Positions 48,575-58,597 of a stretch of DNA of 64,000 nt are shown here, one piece after another. Below the pieces are notes generated by a model, which saw nothing but the letters and a program-made list of their open reading frames with translations, did no database searches and had not been told where the DNA came from. Position 1 is the first letter of the stretch. Each line of letters starts with the position of its first letter. The translations under genes were made by a program, and so were the position numbers. Origin of the DNA: Verrucomicrobia bacterium LW23 (lineage in GTDB: Bacteria > Verrucomicrobiota > Verrucomicrobiia > Methylacidiphilales > UBA1321); assembly GCA_003054695.1 (NCBI GenBank), contig QAZA01000039.1:405926-469925 (forward strand), in the 5' to 3' direction.

Positions 48575-49708
48575 TTAGCGCGCCGTCAGCCGCCAGATGC
48601 CCTCCTCGCGGCATGAGGTCAGCTCCTCCAGCTGCGGCTCCAGGCCGAAGGCTCGCGCCGCCGCCTCAAAGCGCCCGGGCGTGTAGCGGAGGCTGAAAAA
48701 GACTTGCAGGGGCTCGCCCTCGCGCACGGCGATGTCCTCGCCCTGCCACCCAATGGTGCGAGTGCGCTGCCATTGCGCGGTGACGCGGAAGCGGAGGAGA
48801 TGCTCCACGGCGCCCACGGTACACGGGACGCGCTCTGTCCTGCCCGTGGGGCCAAGCGGCTCCGTGGCGTAATGCAGTGGGGAGAGATCCGGCGCCCAGC
48901 CCCAGTCGGCCAGCACGGCGCCCAGCCAGGCGCGGGTGGCGGCATTGTCGTACTGCGGGAGGACGGCGCGGCAGCCCTCGGCGTAGGCTGCGGCGCTTTC
49001 GTCGCCAGGCGCGGTGGGGGCCAGGTGCGCGCTGGCCAGCAGAATGTCATCGCCGCGCACCAGCCCGCACAGCCAGGGAAAGATGTCGCGCGGATCAAAG
49101 TTGGGAAAGAGCCCGAAGAAAGTGAATATGCGCAGGGGGGCCGAGCCTTCGGACGAGGACGCGCCGGTCGCCGCCCCGTCAAGCCAGGCGGAGAGATCGG
49201 CCGGCGCGCAGGAGAGTAAATCGCACACCAGAGCTGTGTAGGGCGATGGCGAAGTGGCACCGAGCACGGCTGCCCTGTCTCCCGGCAAGTGCGCGCATGC
49301 TTTGCGGCACGCTGTCAGCGCCAGCTCCGCGCTTACATCCACAGCTGTAAAGCGCGCCGCAACACCCTGCGCCGCAAGCGCCTCCAGCAGCCATGCCTCC
49401 TTGGTGCCATCGCCCGCGCCCAGGCCAATGACATGCACGGAGCGCCGCGTCCCCACCGAGGCGGCCAGCTCCCCTGCCAGTCGCGCAAAGCTCGCCCGGT
49501 AAATGCGGCCGAACTCGGGATTGCCCACCACGGGCGAGTGCTTCCGAAACACATCCAGCCACAAATCCGTCTGCCGCACCGTGTTGTAATGAAACGCATG
49601 GTGCACCCGCCCCGAGCGAAGCGACTGTACCCGGGCAACCCGCAACGCCTCCGCCTGCTGCGAGCTGTGGATATAGACAGGCGAGGGATCGGCAAACGCG
49701 ACGGGCAT
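48575..49708 (-). CDS. EgtD-like SAM-dependent methyltransferase
   Basis: A 377-residue protein of the histidine-specific methyltransferase (Methyltransf_33) type. FHYNTVRQTDLWLDVFRKHS near the N-terminus is followed by motif I HVIGLGAGDGTKEAWLLEAL. FTAVDVSAELAL and LRIFTFFGLFPNFDPRDIFP follow, the last in the place of the EgtD GSTIGNF segment, and LLASAHLAPT comes next. The C-terminal domain has LQVFFSLRYTPGRFEAAARA, also seen in EgtD (FxxSYKYxxxxF). EgtD trimethylates histidine for ergothioneine synthesis; no egtB is nearby, so the substrate is uncertain. The start at MPVAFADPSP was preferred because the upstream codons overlap a repeat. Confidence 0.7.
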   Translation of the reverse strand: MPVAFADPSPVYIHSSQQAEALRVARVQSLRSGRVHHAFHYNTVRQTDLWLDVFRKHSPVVGNPEFGRIYRASFARLAGELAASVGTRRSVHVIGLGAGDGTKEAWLLEALAAQGVAARFTAVDVSAELALTACRKACAHLPGDRAAVLGATSPSPYTALVCDLLSCAPADLSAWLDGAATGASSSEGSAPLRIFTFFGLFPNFDPRDIFPWLCGLVRGDDILLASAHLAPTAPGDESAAAYAEGCRAVLPQYDNAATRAWLGAVLADWGWAPDLSPLHYATEPLGPTGRTERVPCTVGAVEHLLRFRVTAQWQRTRTIGWQGEDIAVREGEPLQVFFSLRYTPGRFEAAARAFGLEPQLEELTSCREEGIWRLTAR

Positions 49709-49770
49709 ACAAGGAGAAATGTGGTGCGAGGAAGAATAAAGAATGCCATGAAGGCTGTCGACAACCACAT

Positions 49771-49819
49771 GCCTCCCCCTTTCGTCCCCTCCGAAATTTC
49801 GTGTGCTTCGTGGTTAAAC
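49771..49819 (-). repeat. CACGAAG element, inverted copy
   Basis: CCTCCCCCTTTCGTCCCCTC, then CGAAATTTCGTGTGCTTCGT and GGTTAAACA. Just upstream is AAGGCTGTCGACAACC, the GTCGAC word that also opens the palindromic elements. It lies in the 139-bp spacer between the methyltransferase and ftsK. Confidence 0.75.
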
Positions 49820-49847
49820 AATCCCCATCGCCCCCGGTCCCCAAGCC

Positions 49848-52800
49848 CTAAATCGGCAGCTCAAAGTCGTCCAGATCCACCAGAATCTCGCGGGGCTTTG
49901 CGCCTTCGCCGGGGGCGAGGACGAGGATGCGCTCGAGGAAGTCCACCACCCAGGCGGCTTTGTTGTAGCCCAGGCGCAGGCGGCGTTGCAGCATGCTGGT
50001 GCTGGCGCGCTTTTCCTGGCGGATCACCTCCCAGCACTTGTGGATCAGCTCGATGTCTTCCTCGCTAAAGTCCTCGTGCTCGGCGCCCTTGTTGCTGAGC
50101 TTGTTGTGGATGTCGTCCTCAAAGCAGTTGGGGGCCTGCGCGGCGCACCAGGCCACCACATTGTTCACCTCGTCGTCGGAGACAAAGGCGCCCTGGCCGC
50201 GGGTGAGCTTGCTGGTGCCGGGCGGCAGGTAGAGAAGATCGCCCTTGCCGACCAGGTTCTCCGCGCCGCTTTCGTCCAGGATAATGCGCGAGTCCAGCGC
50301 ATTGGCCACCTGAAACGCCACGCGGGAGGGGATGTTGGCCTTGATGATACCCGTAACCACATCCTTACGAGGCGTTTGCGTGGCCACAATAAGGTGGATA
50401 CCCGCCGCGCGCGCCTTCGCCGTAATGCGGGCGATGGCCGATTCCACGTCGGCCGGCGCCGTCAGCATCAGGTCGGCCAGCTCGTCAATCACCACCACAA
50501 TAAAGGGGAGCTTCTCGGGGATAAAGATCTCCTCGTCGTCCCCGCCCGAGTCATCATCGTCGTCGTCGCCGGGCGCGGTAAAGGAGAGGCGTTGCTGGGC
50601 CATCTGCACGGCCGTGCTGCCTTCAAACGCAGTGCCGCCCTCACCGCCGGCGGAGGCCGGGCGCTTAGGCCGGTTGTTGAACGCGTGGATGTTACGCACG
50701 CCGCACTTGGCCAGAATCTTGTAGCGCTTCTCCATCTCGTTAATCACCCAGCGCAACGCCAGCAGCACCTTTTTGGGATCGGTAACGACCGGCACAACGA
50801 GGTGGGGGATGGTGTTATACACCGCCATCTCCACCTGCTTGGGGTCGACCAGGATGAGGCGCAGCTCATCCGGACGGAACTTGTACAAAAAGCTCAGCAA
50901 TATGCTGTTGATGCACACCGACTTACCGGATCCCGTGGTGCCCGCCACCAGCATGTGGGGCATGGCGGCAAGGTCGGCCACCAGCACCTGGCCGTACACA
51001 TCCTTGCCCAGCACGATGGGGATTTTCGCGTCGCTGCGGGTCCACTCGTCGGATTCAAACAGATCGCGCAAAACGATCGGCACCTTGTTCTTGTTCGCAA
51101 TCTCCACACCCACGGTGTTTTTGCCGGGGATGGGCGCGAGAATCTGGATGCGCTCCGCCTTAAGGGTGCGGGCGATGTCGCGCTTGAGCGCCACAATCTT
51201 GTCCACGCGCACGCCCTGGGCGGGAAAGAGCTCGTAGCGGGTAATCGTCGCGCCGCGGGTGATGTCGCCGGCCGTGGTTTGCACACCAAACTGGCGCAGC
51301 GTATCCACAATTAGGCGCGCGTTGTTTTGCAGCTCCGTCTCGTTGACGAGGGTGACTTTGCTGGGGTCCAGCTTCGTCAGCTTGTCCATGGGCGGGATCG
51401 CGTAGTCGCCAAAGGTCAGCGTCTCGGCGCTGTCGCCGGAGTGCGCGGTGGCGAGCATGCGGCGGCTGGTGCCTCCCTGGGCGGCGGCTGGCGCGTGGGC
51501 CTCGGGCTGCGCCACAGGCTGGCCGGGGCGGGTCGGGGCCGCGGAGTGCTGCGCGTGTGGGGAAGCGGGGGGCATCGCCACGGCGGATTGCGCGGCGACA
51601 AAGGCCGGCTTGGGCGGCTGCTCAAACTCGGGCACCACGTCAAAGGGATCGAACGTGCGGCGCTGCACCGGCTGGAGAGGGGAGGTGCCGGGCAGGCGCA
51701 CGGAAGGAACAGCGGCCGGCAGGCTGCGCGCGCTCTGCTCGCGCTCGCGGCGCGCCGTTACCTCCGGCGACTGCGGCAGCGGAGCCGGCCGAACCGGCGC
51801 GGCTGGGGCGTGAGTCGGAGCAGGCGCTGGCGCTGGCGCGAACGAAGCGGGTTGGGGAGCCTGCTGCTGAGTAGGCACGGGCGGGCGGCCGGCGGGGCCG
51901 AAGATCTGCGCGGCGGCGAGGGGGCGCGGCTGCTGCTGCGGCGGTTGCCGCTGCTCGAAGGCAGGCGTGGCGCTGTCGGAAACACGCCCGGCCGGCTCGT
52001 CGAACTCGGTGGCGCCGGACTCGTCGGCAGCGGCGGCGGAGTCGTCTTCCACAGACGCTGTTTCGGAGGCGTAATCGGCGGCGTGCCTGGCAGCGGGCTC
52101 CACCGGGCTGGGCGAGAAGGCGGCGGTGTTGCGGATGGGCGCGGCGGGGCGCTGCTCCATGCCGCGGAAGAGGGCCGGCAGGGGAGTTGTGGGGCGCGCG
52201 TGGTCGAAGGAGGACGGGTCGGACTCGGGCGCGCGTGTTTCTGGCGCGTGCGTCGCCTCACCCCGGGCCGGGGCGGGAGCGGAGGGGGTTGCGCCGGGGC
52301 CGCCAAAGGGGCGCGGCGTTTGCACGCCTATGGTGCCAAGGCGGCGCACCGGACGCTCGGGCAGTTGCGCGGCGGAGTGGCTATCCGCAGCGGGGCGCGG
52401 CGTTGCGGCCGCGCCAAAGGGGCGCGCGGCGGTGGCAGGCTCGGACGCGGACGGCGAGGCAAAGCCAAACGAGGCGGGGGCGGGTGGCGCAAAGCCGGGG
52501 GCGCGGCGATCGTCATGGCGGGGCTGCTCCATCTGCTGCGGCTCGTCTTCGTCCAGTTCGGACTCATCCCAGATGGCCTGCGAAGGCTGGTCGGCCCAGG
52601 AGTCATCTTCGTCGTCGCCGGCTGCGGCGCAGGAGTCGCCGCCCGCTTCGGCATCCTCGCTCTCCTCCTGCCAGGCGGAGGCGGGGGGCATGTAGCGGGA
52701 GTCGTCGTGCGCGTTGCTGTTATCCTCAGCGGTCTCCGTCTCTTCCTCGCCTTCATCGTTGGGGAAGAAATAGCCGGCGTGGCCGTCGTGGCCGCGGACT

Positions 52801-54575
52801 TCCGCGCGTTGCGAGGCCGCCGTGCCGGGCGTGTAGTGAGGCCGGTCGTCCTCTTCCCTATCATCGCCAAAAAAGAAGCCGTTGTCGGGCGAAACCTCCT
52901 GCGCGCTGAGAGGCGCGTTGTGCGCGGAATGAAGCGCGGAGTTGTGCGCGCGCTCCTCCTCACGGGCCGCCGGGGCAAAGCCGAAACCGGTCGTGCTCGC
53001 GCCGGCGCCCGCCGGTTCCGCCTGGGCGGCCTTTGGCATGTAGCGCTCGTCGTTGTCGGGGATGGAGAACATCGGCTCGTCGGCGGACGGTGCGGGTGCG
53101 GCGGGTTTGGACTCGCCCTTCCACGGCGCGGCAAAGCCGGTGCCGGAGGCGAACGGCATGTCCGCGTCGGCAAAGAAGGAATCGGTGGGCCACGCGGCGT
53201 CCGAGGCGGGGGCCGGGGCAGCGGAAGCAGAAGCGGCAGGGGCCGACGGAGGGCGCATTGCGGCACCGTCAATCACACGGGGCAACGGCGCGGGCGCCTC
53301 GGCGGGAGCAGGCACGGAGACTGCGGTGGTGGCATTGGCGATGCTGCGCACTTTGCCCAGGCGCGGGCCGGATTGCTCGGGCGCTGAAGCCGGGGCGGCG
53401 GGCTTTGCGGCGACATCCGCGGCGGCGGGCGCGTTGCCGGCCTTTTTCGGCGCGGGTGCGGGCTGGGGAGCAAAGTACGAGGAGGCTCCGGAGCCAGAGC
53501 CAAATGCGGAGGCGTCGCGGTTCAGCGCGGAGTCATCGGCGCTGCTCTCGTCCGCCAGGCTGGTGGGGCGGGAGGCGGCGGGGCGGCGGCGGGCTTCGCG
53601 GGCGGTGGCGGTGTTGCCAAACCAGGCGTCGGTGCCGGGCGCGGTATCAAAGCCATTGCTGCCAAAGGAGTTAGCTCCGGCGCCCACGCCGACGCCGGCC
53701 AGCTCGGGCACGGGAGCGGGCTTGGGGTCGCGACGACCCTTGCGGGTGTCGCCGCCGCCGCTTTTGCCTTTTCCACGCGCGTCAGCGCCACCATCAAAAC
53801 TATCGCCGTCGCCATCTGCATCGGAGCCCGGGGCGCCGAGGAGAATCGGCGCGGACGACCTGGCGGCCTCGGCCATCTTGCGGCGGGCCAGAGGGCCGCC
53901 GGCGTCGCTGGAGCCTAGTTGCTTCTCCAGGCGGCGCATTTGCTCGGCAATTTCCTTCTGTTTCATCTCGAGCAGGTCCTTGGGCGAGGCTTTGCGCAGG
54001 CGCTCCTCGGCCTTGCGGCGGTAGTAGTTGGCGATGGCCAGGTTAAACTCCTGGAACACGCGGCGGGGCTGCAGGTCAAAAAACAGGGAGAACGCAGCGG
54101 CGTACAGCACACCCAGCGCCACGCCGGCGCCCATGCGGCCAAACAGCAGGGTCAGCACGTAGGAGTTCACCGTATCGCCGAGGAAACCGCCCGGGCTGAT
54201 GGTGTTGACCGTGGCCGCCCAGTCCTGCCCCAGATAGGGCTGCAGGTGCAATATGCCCGCGATACTGACCAACAGCAGCAGCCCGGAGATCAGCTTCCAG
54301 CGCCAGACCGGCGACTCGCGAAAGATGAGGCTAAGGCCCAGATAAAACGCCAGCGCGGGGAAGACGTACGCGCCCATGCCCAGGGAGAAAATGAGAAGCG
54401 CCGCCCAGTGCGCCCCCACCGGCCCAAAGAAATTGGTGCTGGTAGGATGCGTGGTGTAGAGCGGTAAATCCGTATGCGAGAAGGAGATAAGGCACAGCAG
54501 CGTGAAAAGACCGCATCCAAGCCAGGCAATGCCAAAGACTTCCCGATAGCCCCGTGGTTCGATAGTCATGCGCAC
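49848..54575 (-). CDS. ftsK: DNA translocase FtsK with very long low-complexity linker
   Basis: A 1575-residue FtsK/SpoIIIE protein. Four to five membrane spans (about 10-165) are followed by a basic coiled segment (about 185-225, YYRRKAEERLRKASPKDLLE). The linker of about 800 residues is rich in Ala/Pro/Ser/Glu, with many acidic blocks (EEDDRPHYTP, GEEEETETAEDN). The motor spans about 1050-1480: TLVNETELQNNARLIVDTLR, Walker A VAGTTGSGKSVCIN (about 1215) and Walker B IVVVIDELADLMLT. Just before Walker B there is an extra acidic insert (FTAPGDDDDDDSGGDDEEIF). The C-terminal gamma winged helix (DIELIHKCWEVIRQEKRAST, SMLQRRLRLGYNKAAWVVDF) reads polar DNA sequences. FtsK pumps chromosome termini through the septum for XerCD/dif resolution. 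The length exceeds E. coli FtsK (1329) because of the linker. Confidence 0.93.
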   Translation of the reverse strand: MRMTIEPRGYREVFGIAWLGCGLFTLLCLISFSHTDLPLYTTHPTSTNFFGPVGAHWAALLIFSLGMGAYVFPALAFYLGLSLIFRESPVWRWKLISGLLLLVSIAGILHLQPYLGQDWAATVNTISPGGFLGDTVNSYVLTLLFGRMGAGVALGVLYAAAFSLFFDLQPRRVFQEFNLAIANYYRRKAEERLRKASPKDLLEMKQKEIAEQMRRLEKQLGSSDAGGPLARRKMAEAARSSAPILLGAPGSDADGDGDSFDGGADARGKGKSGGGDTRKGRRDPKPAPVPELAGVGVGAGANSFGSNGFDTAPGTDAWFGNTATAREARRRPAASRPTSLADESSADDSALNRDASAFGSGSGASSYFAPQPAPAPKKAGNAPAAADVAAKPAAPASAPEQSGPRLGKVRSIANATTAVSVPAPAEAPAPLPRVIDGAAMRPPSAPAASASAAPAPASDAAWPTDSFFADADMPFASGTGFAAPWKGESKPAAPAPSADEPMFSIPDNDERYMPKAAQAEPAGAGASTTGFGFAPAAREEERAHNSALHSAHNAPLSAQEVSPDNGFFFGDDREEDDRPHYTPGTAASQRAEVRGHDGHAGYFFPNDEGEEETETAEDNSNAHDDSRYMPPASAWQEESEDAEAGGDSCAAAGDDEDDSWADQPSQAIWDESELDEDEPQQMEQPRHDDRRAPGFAPPAPASFGFASPSASEPATAARPFGAAATPRPAADSHSAAQLPERPVRRLGTIGVQTPRPFGGPGATPSAPAPARGEATHAPETRAPESDPSSFDHARPTTPLPALFRGMEQRPAAPIRNTAAFSPSPVEPAARHAADYASETASVEDDSAAAADESGATEFDEPAGRVSDSATPAFEQRQPPQQQPRPLAAAQIFGPAGRPPVPTQQQAPQPASFAPAPAPAPTHAPAAPVRPAPLPQSPEVTARREREQSARSLPAAVPSVRLPGTSPLQPVQRRTFDPFDVVPEFEQPPKPAFVAAQSAVAMPPASPHAQHSAAPTRPGQPVAQPEAHAPAAAQGGTSRRMLATAHSGDSAETLTFGDYAIPPMDKLTKLDPSKVTLVNETELQNNARLIVDTLRQFGVQTTAGDITRGATITRYELFPAQGVRVDKIVALKRDIARTLKAERIQILAPIPGKNTVGVEIANKNKVPIVLRDLFESDEWTRSDAKIPIVLGKDVYGQVLVADLAAMPHMLVAGTTGSGKSVCINSILLSFLYKFRPDELRLILVDPKQVEMAVYNTIPHLVVPVVTDPKKVLLALRWVINEMEKRYKILAKCGVRNIHAFNNRPKRPASAGGEGGTAFEGSTAVQMAQQRLSFTAPGDDDDDDSGGDDEEIFIPEKLPFIVVVIDELADLMLTAPADVESAIARITAKARAAGIHLIVATQTPRKDVVTGIIKANIPSRVAFQVANALDSRIILDESGAENLVGKGDLLYLPPGTSKLTRGQGAFVSDDEVNNVVAWCAAQAPNCFEDDIHNKLSNKGAEHEDFSEEDIELIHKCWEVIRQEKRASTSMLQRRLRLGYNKAAWVVDFLERILVLAPGEGAKPREILVDLDDFELPI

Positions 54576-55077
54576 GTCGAAAGAGATTAATTTGCTTAAG
54601 GAAAAGTTTCAATACAAAATCTTGGATGAACTCACGCAAGAGACGTATTGATATGCTTATAAGTCAGTTTTGAAACATTTGTTGAGGGAACATGTGAATA
54701 GCGAAACAGCCCCCCGTGGCAAGCCCGAATCGCACCTTCTCTCGCAAAAAAGTGTGAAAAGAAGGACGCGGGCTCCACAAACCGGCGCAACACACCCATC
54801 GGCCCGCCTCCCCATGCGCAAAGCGCCGGGAATGAAAAGGCAAAAAGCGGAGTTTTTTTCGCGGGCAATCGGGTAGAGTGAAGGGAACGGATGGAGCGGA
54901 CTGCTGCGATTCTACTCGCCCGCTGGGGCATTCCCCGCTCCCTCTGCCTCCGCCTTAACGGCTTCGTCCCCCTTAGCGTGGTAATATCTTCCTCCGAACC
55001 GGAGGGGAGTCTACTCACGCTAAGGGGAACAAAGCCGCTAAGGCGGAGGGGAATTCACCCCTCGTAAGCGCTTTTTC
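54576..55077. repeat. Spacer with inverted repeat 54948-55048
   Basis: 54948-54980 (CTCCGCCTTAACGGCTTCGT then CCCCCTTAGCGTG) pairs with 55016-55048 (CACGCTAAGGGGAACAAAGC then CGCTAAGGCGGAG). It is a diverged copy of the inverted repeat at 4557-4660. The loop contains CCTCCGAACCGGAGG, another small stem. The remaining 370 bp contain no recognised gene; ftsK and ada are divergent, so their promoters must be here. Confidence 0.7.
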
Positions 55078-56319
55078 ATGAAATCCATAGCACCTCCTCG
55101 CCCCGCCCTGGCGCCCGTCGATCGCTGGCAAACCGTGCTGGCCATGCGCCAGGTCCCTGTCGCGCCCGGCACTGACGACGCCGGCGCCACGCGCTTTTTC
55201 TATGCGGTGCGGACGACCGGCATTTTCTGCCGCCCGGGCTGCGCCTCGCGCCTGCCGCGGCGGGAGAACGTGGCGTTTTTCGGCTCGGCGGCCGAGGCCA
55301 GCGCCGCGGGATTTCGGCCATGCAAGCGGTGCGCGCCGGAGGTGGAGTTCCCGGCCGGGACGCCGGACGCGGGCGCAGGCGGAGGTGGTGGTGCGGGAGT
55401 CGCCATGGCCGGCGAGCACGCGGCCGCCGTGGCAAAAGCGTGCCGTTTGCTGGAGAGCGCCGTGGGTGCATCCGAAGCCGCGCCCGTGCTGCCGGAGCTG
55501 GCGAGAGCCGTGGGCATAAGCCCGTCGCACTTTCGCCGCGTCTTCCTCACCGCAACGGGGCTGACGCCGCGTGGCTACGCCGAGGCGGTGCGAGCCCGGC
55601 GCATGCGCGAGGGCCTGGCCCGGGGCGCGGCCTCGCTCGGCAAATCCCGCACCGCCGCCGCCACCCCCACCACTGTCACCGAGGCCATGTACAACGCCGG
55701 CTTCAGCTCCCCCGGCCGGCTGTACGGCAACGGCAAGGCGTGGGCCATGCTGGGCATGGCGCCCGGCGCGGCAAAGCGGGGCGGCGATGGCGAGGCGATC
55801 CGCTTTGCGATCGGCACCAGCGCGCTGGGCAAGGTGCTGGCCGCCAGCACAGAGCATGGCGTGTGCGCCGTGTTTATCGGCGACGACCCCGCGGCGATGG
55901 AAGCCGACCTGCGCCGCCGCTTCCCCCGCGCTGCCGTCTCGCCCGGCGATGCCCGCTACGCCGACGTGGTGCGCCGCGTGGTGGCCCTGGTGGAGCACCC
56001 CCGCGGCGCGGGGACGGGCGCCGGCGCCGCGGCGGCAAACGCGTTGCCGCTGGATATCCGCGGCACGGCATTTCAGCAACGCGTGTGGAAGGCGCTGACG
56101 GAAATCGAGCCCGGCACCACCTCCACCTACGCGCGCATTGCGGCGGATATCGGCATGCCCACCGCCACGCGCGCCGTGGCCCAGGCATGCGGCGCCAACA
56201 AGATCGCCGTAGCCATCCCCTGCCACCGCGTGGTGCGCAGCGATGGGGGCATCTCCGGCTACCGCTGGGGCGTTGCCCGCAAACGCGAGCTGCTAAGGCG
56301 CGAGAGCGAGGGCGGGTAG
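55078..56319 (+). CDS. ada: Ada-type DNA-alkylation repair protein and regulator
   Basis: A 413-residue three-part protein. The Ada Zn domain (about 14-90) has four Cys in FYAVRTTGIFCRPGCASRLP and RPCKRCAPEVEF (C51, C55, C82, C85); the first acts on methyl-phosphotriesters. The AraC-type HTH (about 130-230) has PVLPELARAVGISPSHFRRV. The O6-methylguanine methyltransferase domain (about 240-413) has GTAFQQRVWKALTEIEPGTT, STYARIAADIG and VAIPCHRVVRSDG (acceptor C382). In E. coli the methylated protein switches on the adaptive response. A Gly-rich insert (GAGGGGGAGVAM) joins the first two domains. It stands alone with no alkB or alkA beside it. Confidence 0.94.
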   Translation: MKSIAPPRPALAPVDRWQTVLAMRQVPVAPGTDDAGATRFFYAVRTTGIFCRPGCASRLPRRENVAFFGSAAEASAAGFRPCKRCAPEVEFPAGTPDAGAGGGGGAGVAMAGEHAAAVAKACRLLESAVGASEAAPVLPELARAVGISPSHFRRVFLTATGLTPRGYAEAVRARRMREGLARGAASLGKSRTAAATPTTVTEAMYNAGFSSPGRLYGNGKAWAMLGMAPGAAKRGGDGEAIRFAIGTSALGKVLAASTEHGVCAVFIGDDPAAMEADLRRRFPRAAVSPGDARYADVVRRVVALVEHPRGAGTGAGAAAANALPLDIRGTAFQQRVWKALTEIEPGTTSTYARIAADIGMPTATRAVAQACGANKIAVAIPCHRVVRSDGGISGYRWGVARKRELLRRESEGG

Positions 56320-56575
56320 TGCTGCGATCAACGCTGCAACCGATTCCTCCACGTAGCCACTATCGAGAGGTCATTTAAGGAGATGGAATGGATGAATTCC
56401 CCCCTTTGGCGCTTGAGGGCATTTCGCACAGCGTACACCTGTAACTTAACCGCTCCACGCCGAGATTCGCGCCGATATGGGTTGGACGTACGGGCGCATT
56501 TGATGTAGTTGCATACAGCCCCGGGTCGCCCCCTCGCGCGCGGGTTTCGTCCGGACGGGCGCACGCTATGCCATC

Positions 56576-58597
56576 ATGCATGTGATATTTCCTCTCCCTG
56601 TGGATCGACGCGCCGTGTTCGCGGGGGGGATTGGCGTGCTTGCCCTGCTCATTGTCGCCGCGCTGTGCGGGCCCGGGGCTATGGCCCAGCAGGCGCAGCA
56701 GAACCAGCACACCGACCGACCCGAGCCGCAACAGCAGCCGCAGCCGTTGCCTGCCGCGCCCTCGCACATCAATCCTCCAACGTCCGCAGCGCCCGCTCCG
56801 ACGCTTGAGGAAGAGATCGCCATTATCGACGACCTGGAGAAGCGGGGCGTGATGGGGTCGGAAATCGCCAACGAGCAGCGCGCGTACTATCGGCGCAAGG
56901 CGGCCGGCGTGCAAAGCGGCGCGTTGCCGGAGCGCCAGCCCGGCGCCGCGGAGATTCCGCCCGGGGCGGTTGCGGATGAGCACCGCCGCGCCACCAACGC
57001 TCCCCAAACGCAGAGCGTCCCCCCTTCGCCACAGGACTCGCAACCGCAACCGCCCCTGCCGGCGGCGACCAATCCCGCAGCCGCCCCGGCGCCTTCCCTG
57101 CCCCCGGAGCTTCCGCCGGAGTACGGCCCGGCCACGGTGGAGGAGATGGGCTTTTGGTCCACAGTGTTTGCCTTTTTCACCTTCTCCAACCTGGTGTGGA
57201 TAGCCGCCTCCGCCCTGCTGGTGGTGGCCATCTTCTGGCTGGCCGGCGTATACCTGGTGGCGCTGCTGCTGCTGGTGCCTGTGCCGGTATACGAGGCGGT
57301 GCTGTATGGCACCTGCCTGACGCTGATGATGTACGCTGCCAACTGGCCGCACGAATGGGCGGGGCTTGTGGCGTTGCCGGGGTGCATGGGGCTGCTGCCC
57401 ACCGCCATGTTCTCGCACTGGCGGCACAAGAGAGAGCTCTCCGTTTACTTTCAGCAGCACGATATCGACCGTGTGGCCTTTACCAGCGGGTGGCTGGGGG
57501 CCATCTGGGGGGCGGCGGCCGCGGTGCATCAAAGCGCCATGCTGGGCAGCATGTGCGCGGTGGCGGCCATTGTGGCGTTTTTCGCCTCCAACCGCGTGCG
57601 CGCTATGTGCCGAGCGCTGGCCCCGCTGGGCGGGTGGATTCGCCGCCCTGTGCTTGTGGAGACCGCGCTGGGAGGCGCCACTCCCGTCACCGTAACCGTG
57701 GATGACGGCGGCGCGAGCACTATGGCGCTGGGGGTACTGATCACCAAGATTCTCACCGCCGGGCTGGGCTGCTTTTTACTGCTGCCGCTGCTGTTTGTGC
57801 TGGAGACAACGAACCTGGTGTTTCTGCCCGCGGCCTATATGGGGGCGATGCTGGGCTGGATCATCCCCGTGCTGCAGCTCAGCTCCCCGCGCGTAGCCCC
57901 GCTGGTACGCGCCAAATCGGGGCGCTGGCGCGTGATTGCGGCGGTATCCGGCCTGGCCGCGCTGCTGTTTGGGCTGCTGGCCGGGTACGATCTGGCCACG
58001 CGCACCGGCGCCACCATGCTGCTGATATTTGCCTTTTTGCAGATGGCCGACGCGCTGGCCCGCCGTGAGGAATCGGATGCATGGACGGCATTGGCGTACG
58101 GCGTCTCCTTTTTGGTGGCGGCGCTGTTGCTGGGGTTTTTTCCAGAGGCGTGGCTGACGTACTGGCTGACGCCGGGCGTGCAGGTGCAGCTGAAGTATCT
58201 GGGCTACCTGCTGGTGGGCGGGGCGCTCGTCTACCAGTCCACGCGCGATCCCGGCAACGAGAAGGACGTGCGCCGCTTTCTGCACAGCCAGCTGTTGGTG
58301 GTGGCATGCGTGGCGCTGCTGGCCTTTTCCCCGTCCATCCTGGGCCCGTGGCTGGAGGCGATCTTTCCCATCGACACCACCGTACCGCCGGGCGACGAGC
58401 CCTGGTACCTGCACGACACGCGCAAGTTCTCGGGTTCCCTGCTGGCCCTCTACCTGGTGGTGCAGTTTATCGACCTGCGCCGCAGCGGCCGCTCCTGGCC
58501 CTGGGTAGCCCTCGGCCTGGCCGGCATGCTCTACGGCATCAGCCTCCTGGCCCGCGCCTACCCCGCCTACTTCTGGCTCTCCACAGCCGGCACGTAG
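56576..58597 (+). CDS. Large polytopic membrane protein, unknown function
   Basis: A 673-residue protein. A signal-like segment (VFAGGIGVLALLIVAALCGP) is followed by a Gln/Pro-rich stretch (30-190) with one helix (LEEEIAIIDDLEKRGVMGSE, IANEQRAYYRRKA). About 12 to 14 membrane spans follow (205-670), for example FSNLVWIAASALLVVAIFWL, FLLVGG-like pairs and ALYLVVQFIDLRRSGRSWPW. No transporter or enzyme motif was recognised. The N-terminal periplasmic stretch and spans suggest an envelope assembly or sensing role. Neighbours are unrelated. A 256-bp spacer (56320-56575) precedes it without visible features. Confidence 0.75.
   Translation: MHVIFPLPVDRRAVFAGGIGVLALLIVAALCGPGAMAQQAQQNQHTDRPEPQQQPQPLPAAPSHINPPTSAAPAPTLEEEIAIIDDLEKRGVMGSEIANEQRAYYRRKAAGVQSGALPERQPGAAEIPPGAVADEHRRATNAPQTQSVPPSPQDSQPQPPLPAATNPAAAPAPSLPPELPPEYGPATVEEMGFWSTVFAFFTFSNLVWIAASALLVVAIFWLAGVYLVALLLLVPVPVYEAVLYGTCLTLMMYAANWPHEWAGLVALPGCMGLLPTAMFSHWRHKRELSVYFQQHDIDRVAFTSGWLGAIWGAAAAVHQSAMLGSMCAVAAIVAFFASNRVRAMCRALAPLGGWIRRPVLVETALGGATPVTVTVDDGGASTMALGVLITKILTAGLGCFLLLPLLFVLETTNLVFLPAAYMGAMLGWIIPVLQLSSPRVAPLVRAKSGRWRVIAAVSGLAALLFGLLAGYDLATRTGATMLLIFAFLQMADALARREESDAWTALAYGVSFLVAALLLGFFPEAWLTYWLTPGVQVQLKYLGYLLVGGALVYQSTRDPGNEKDVRRFLHSQLLVVACVALLAFSPSILGPWLEAIFPIDTTVPPGDEPWYLHDTRKFSGSLLALYLVVQFIDLRRSGRSWPWVALGLAGMLYGISLLARAYPAYFWLSTAGT

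Noticed and set aside
51327..53387. 686-codon Gly/Arg-rich open frame opposite the FtsK linker
   Set aside because: Low-complexity linker DNA of high GC leaves the opposite strand open; no domain or start context.
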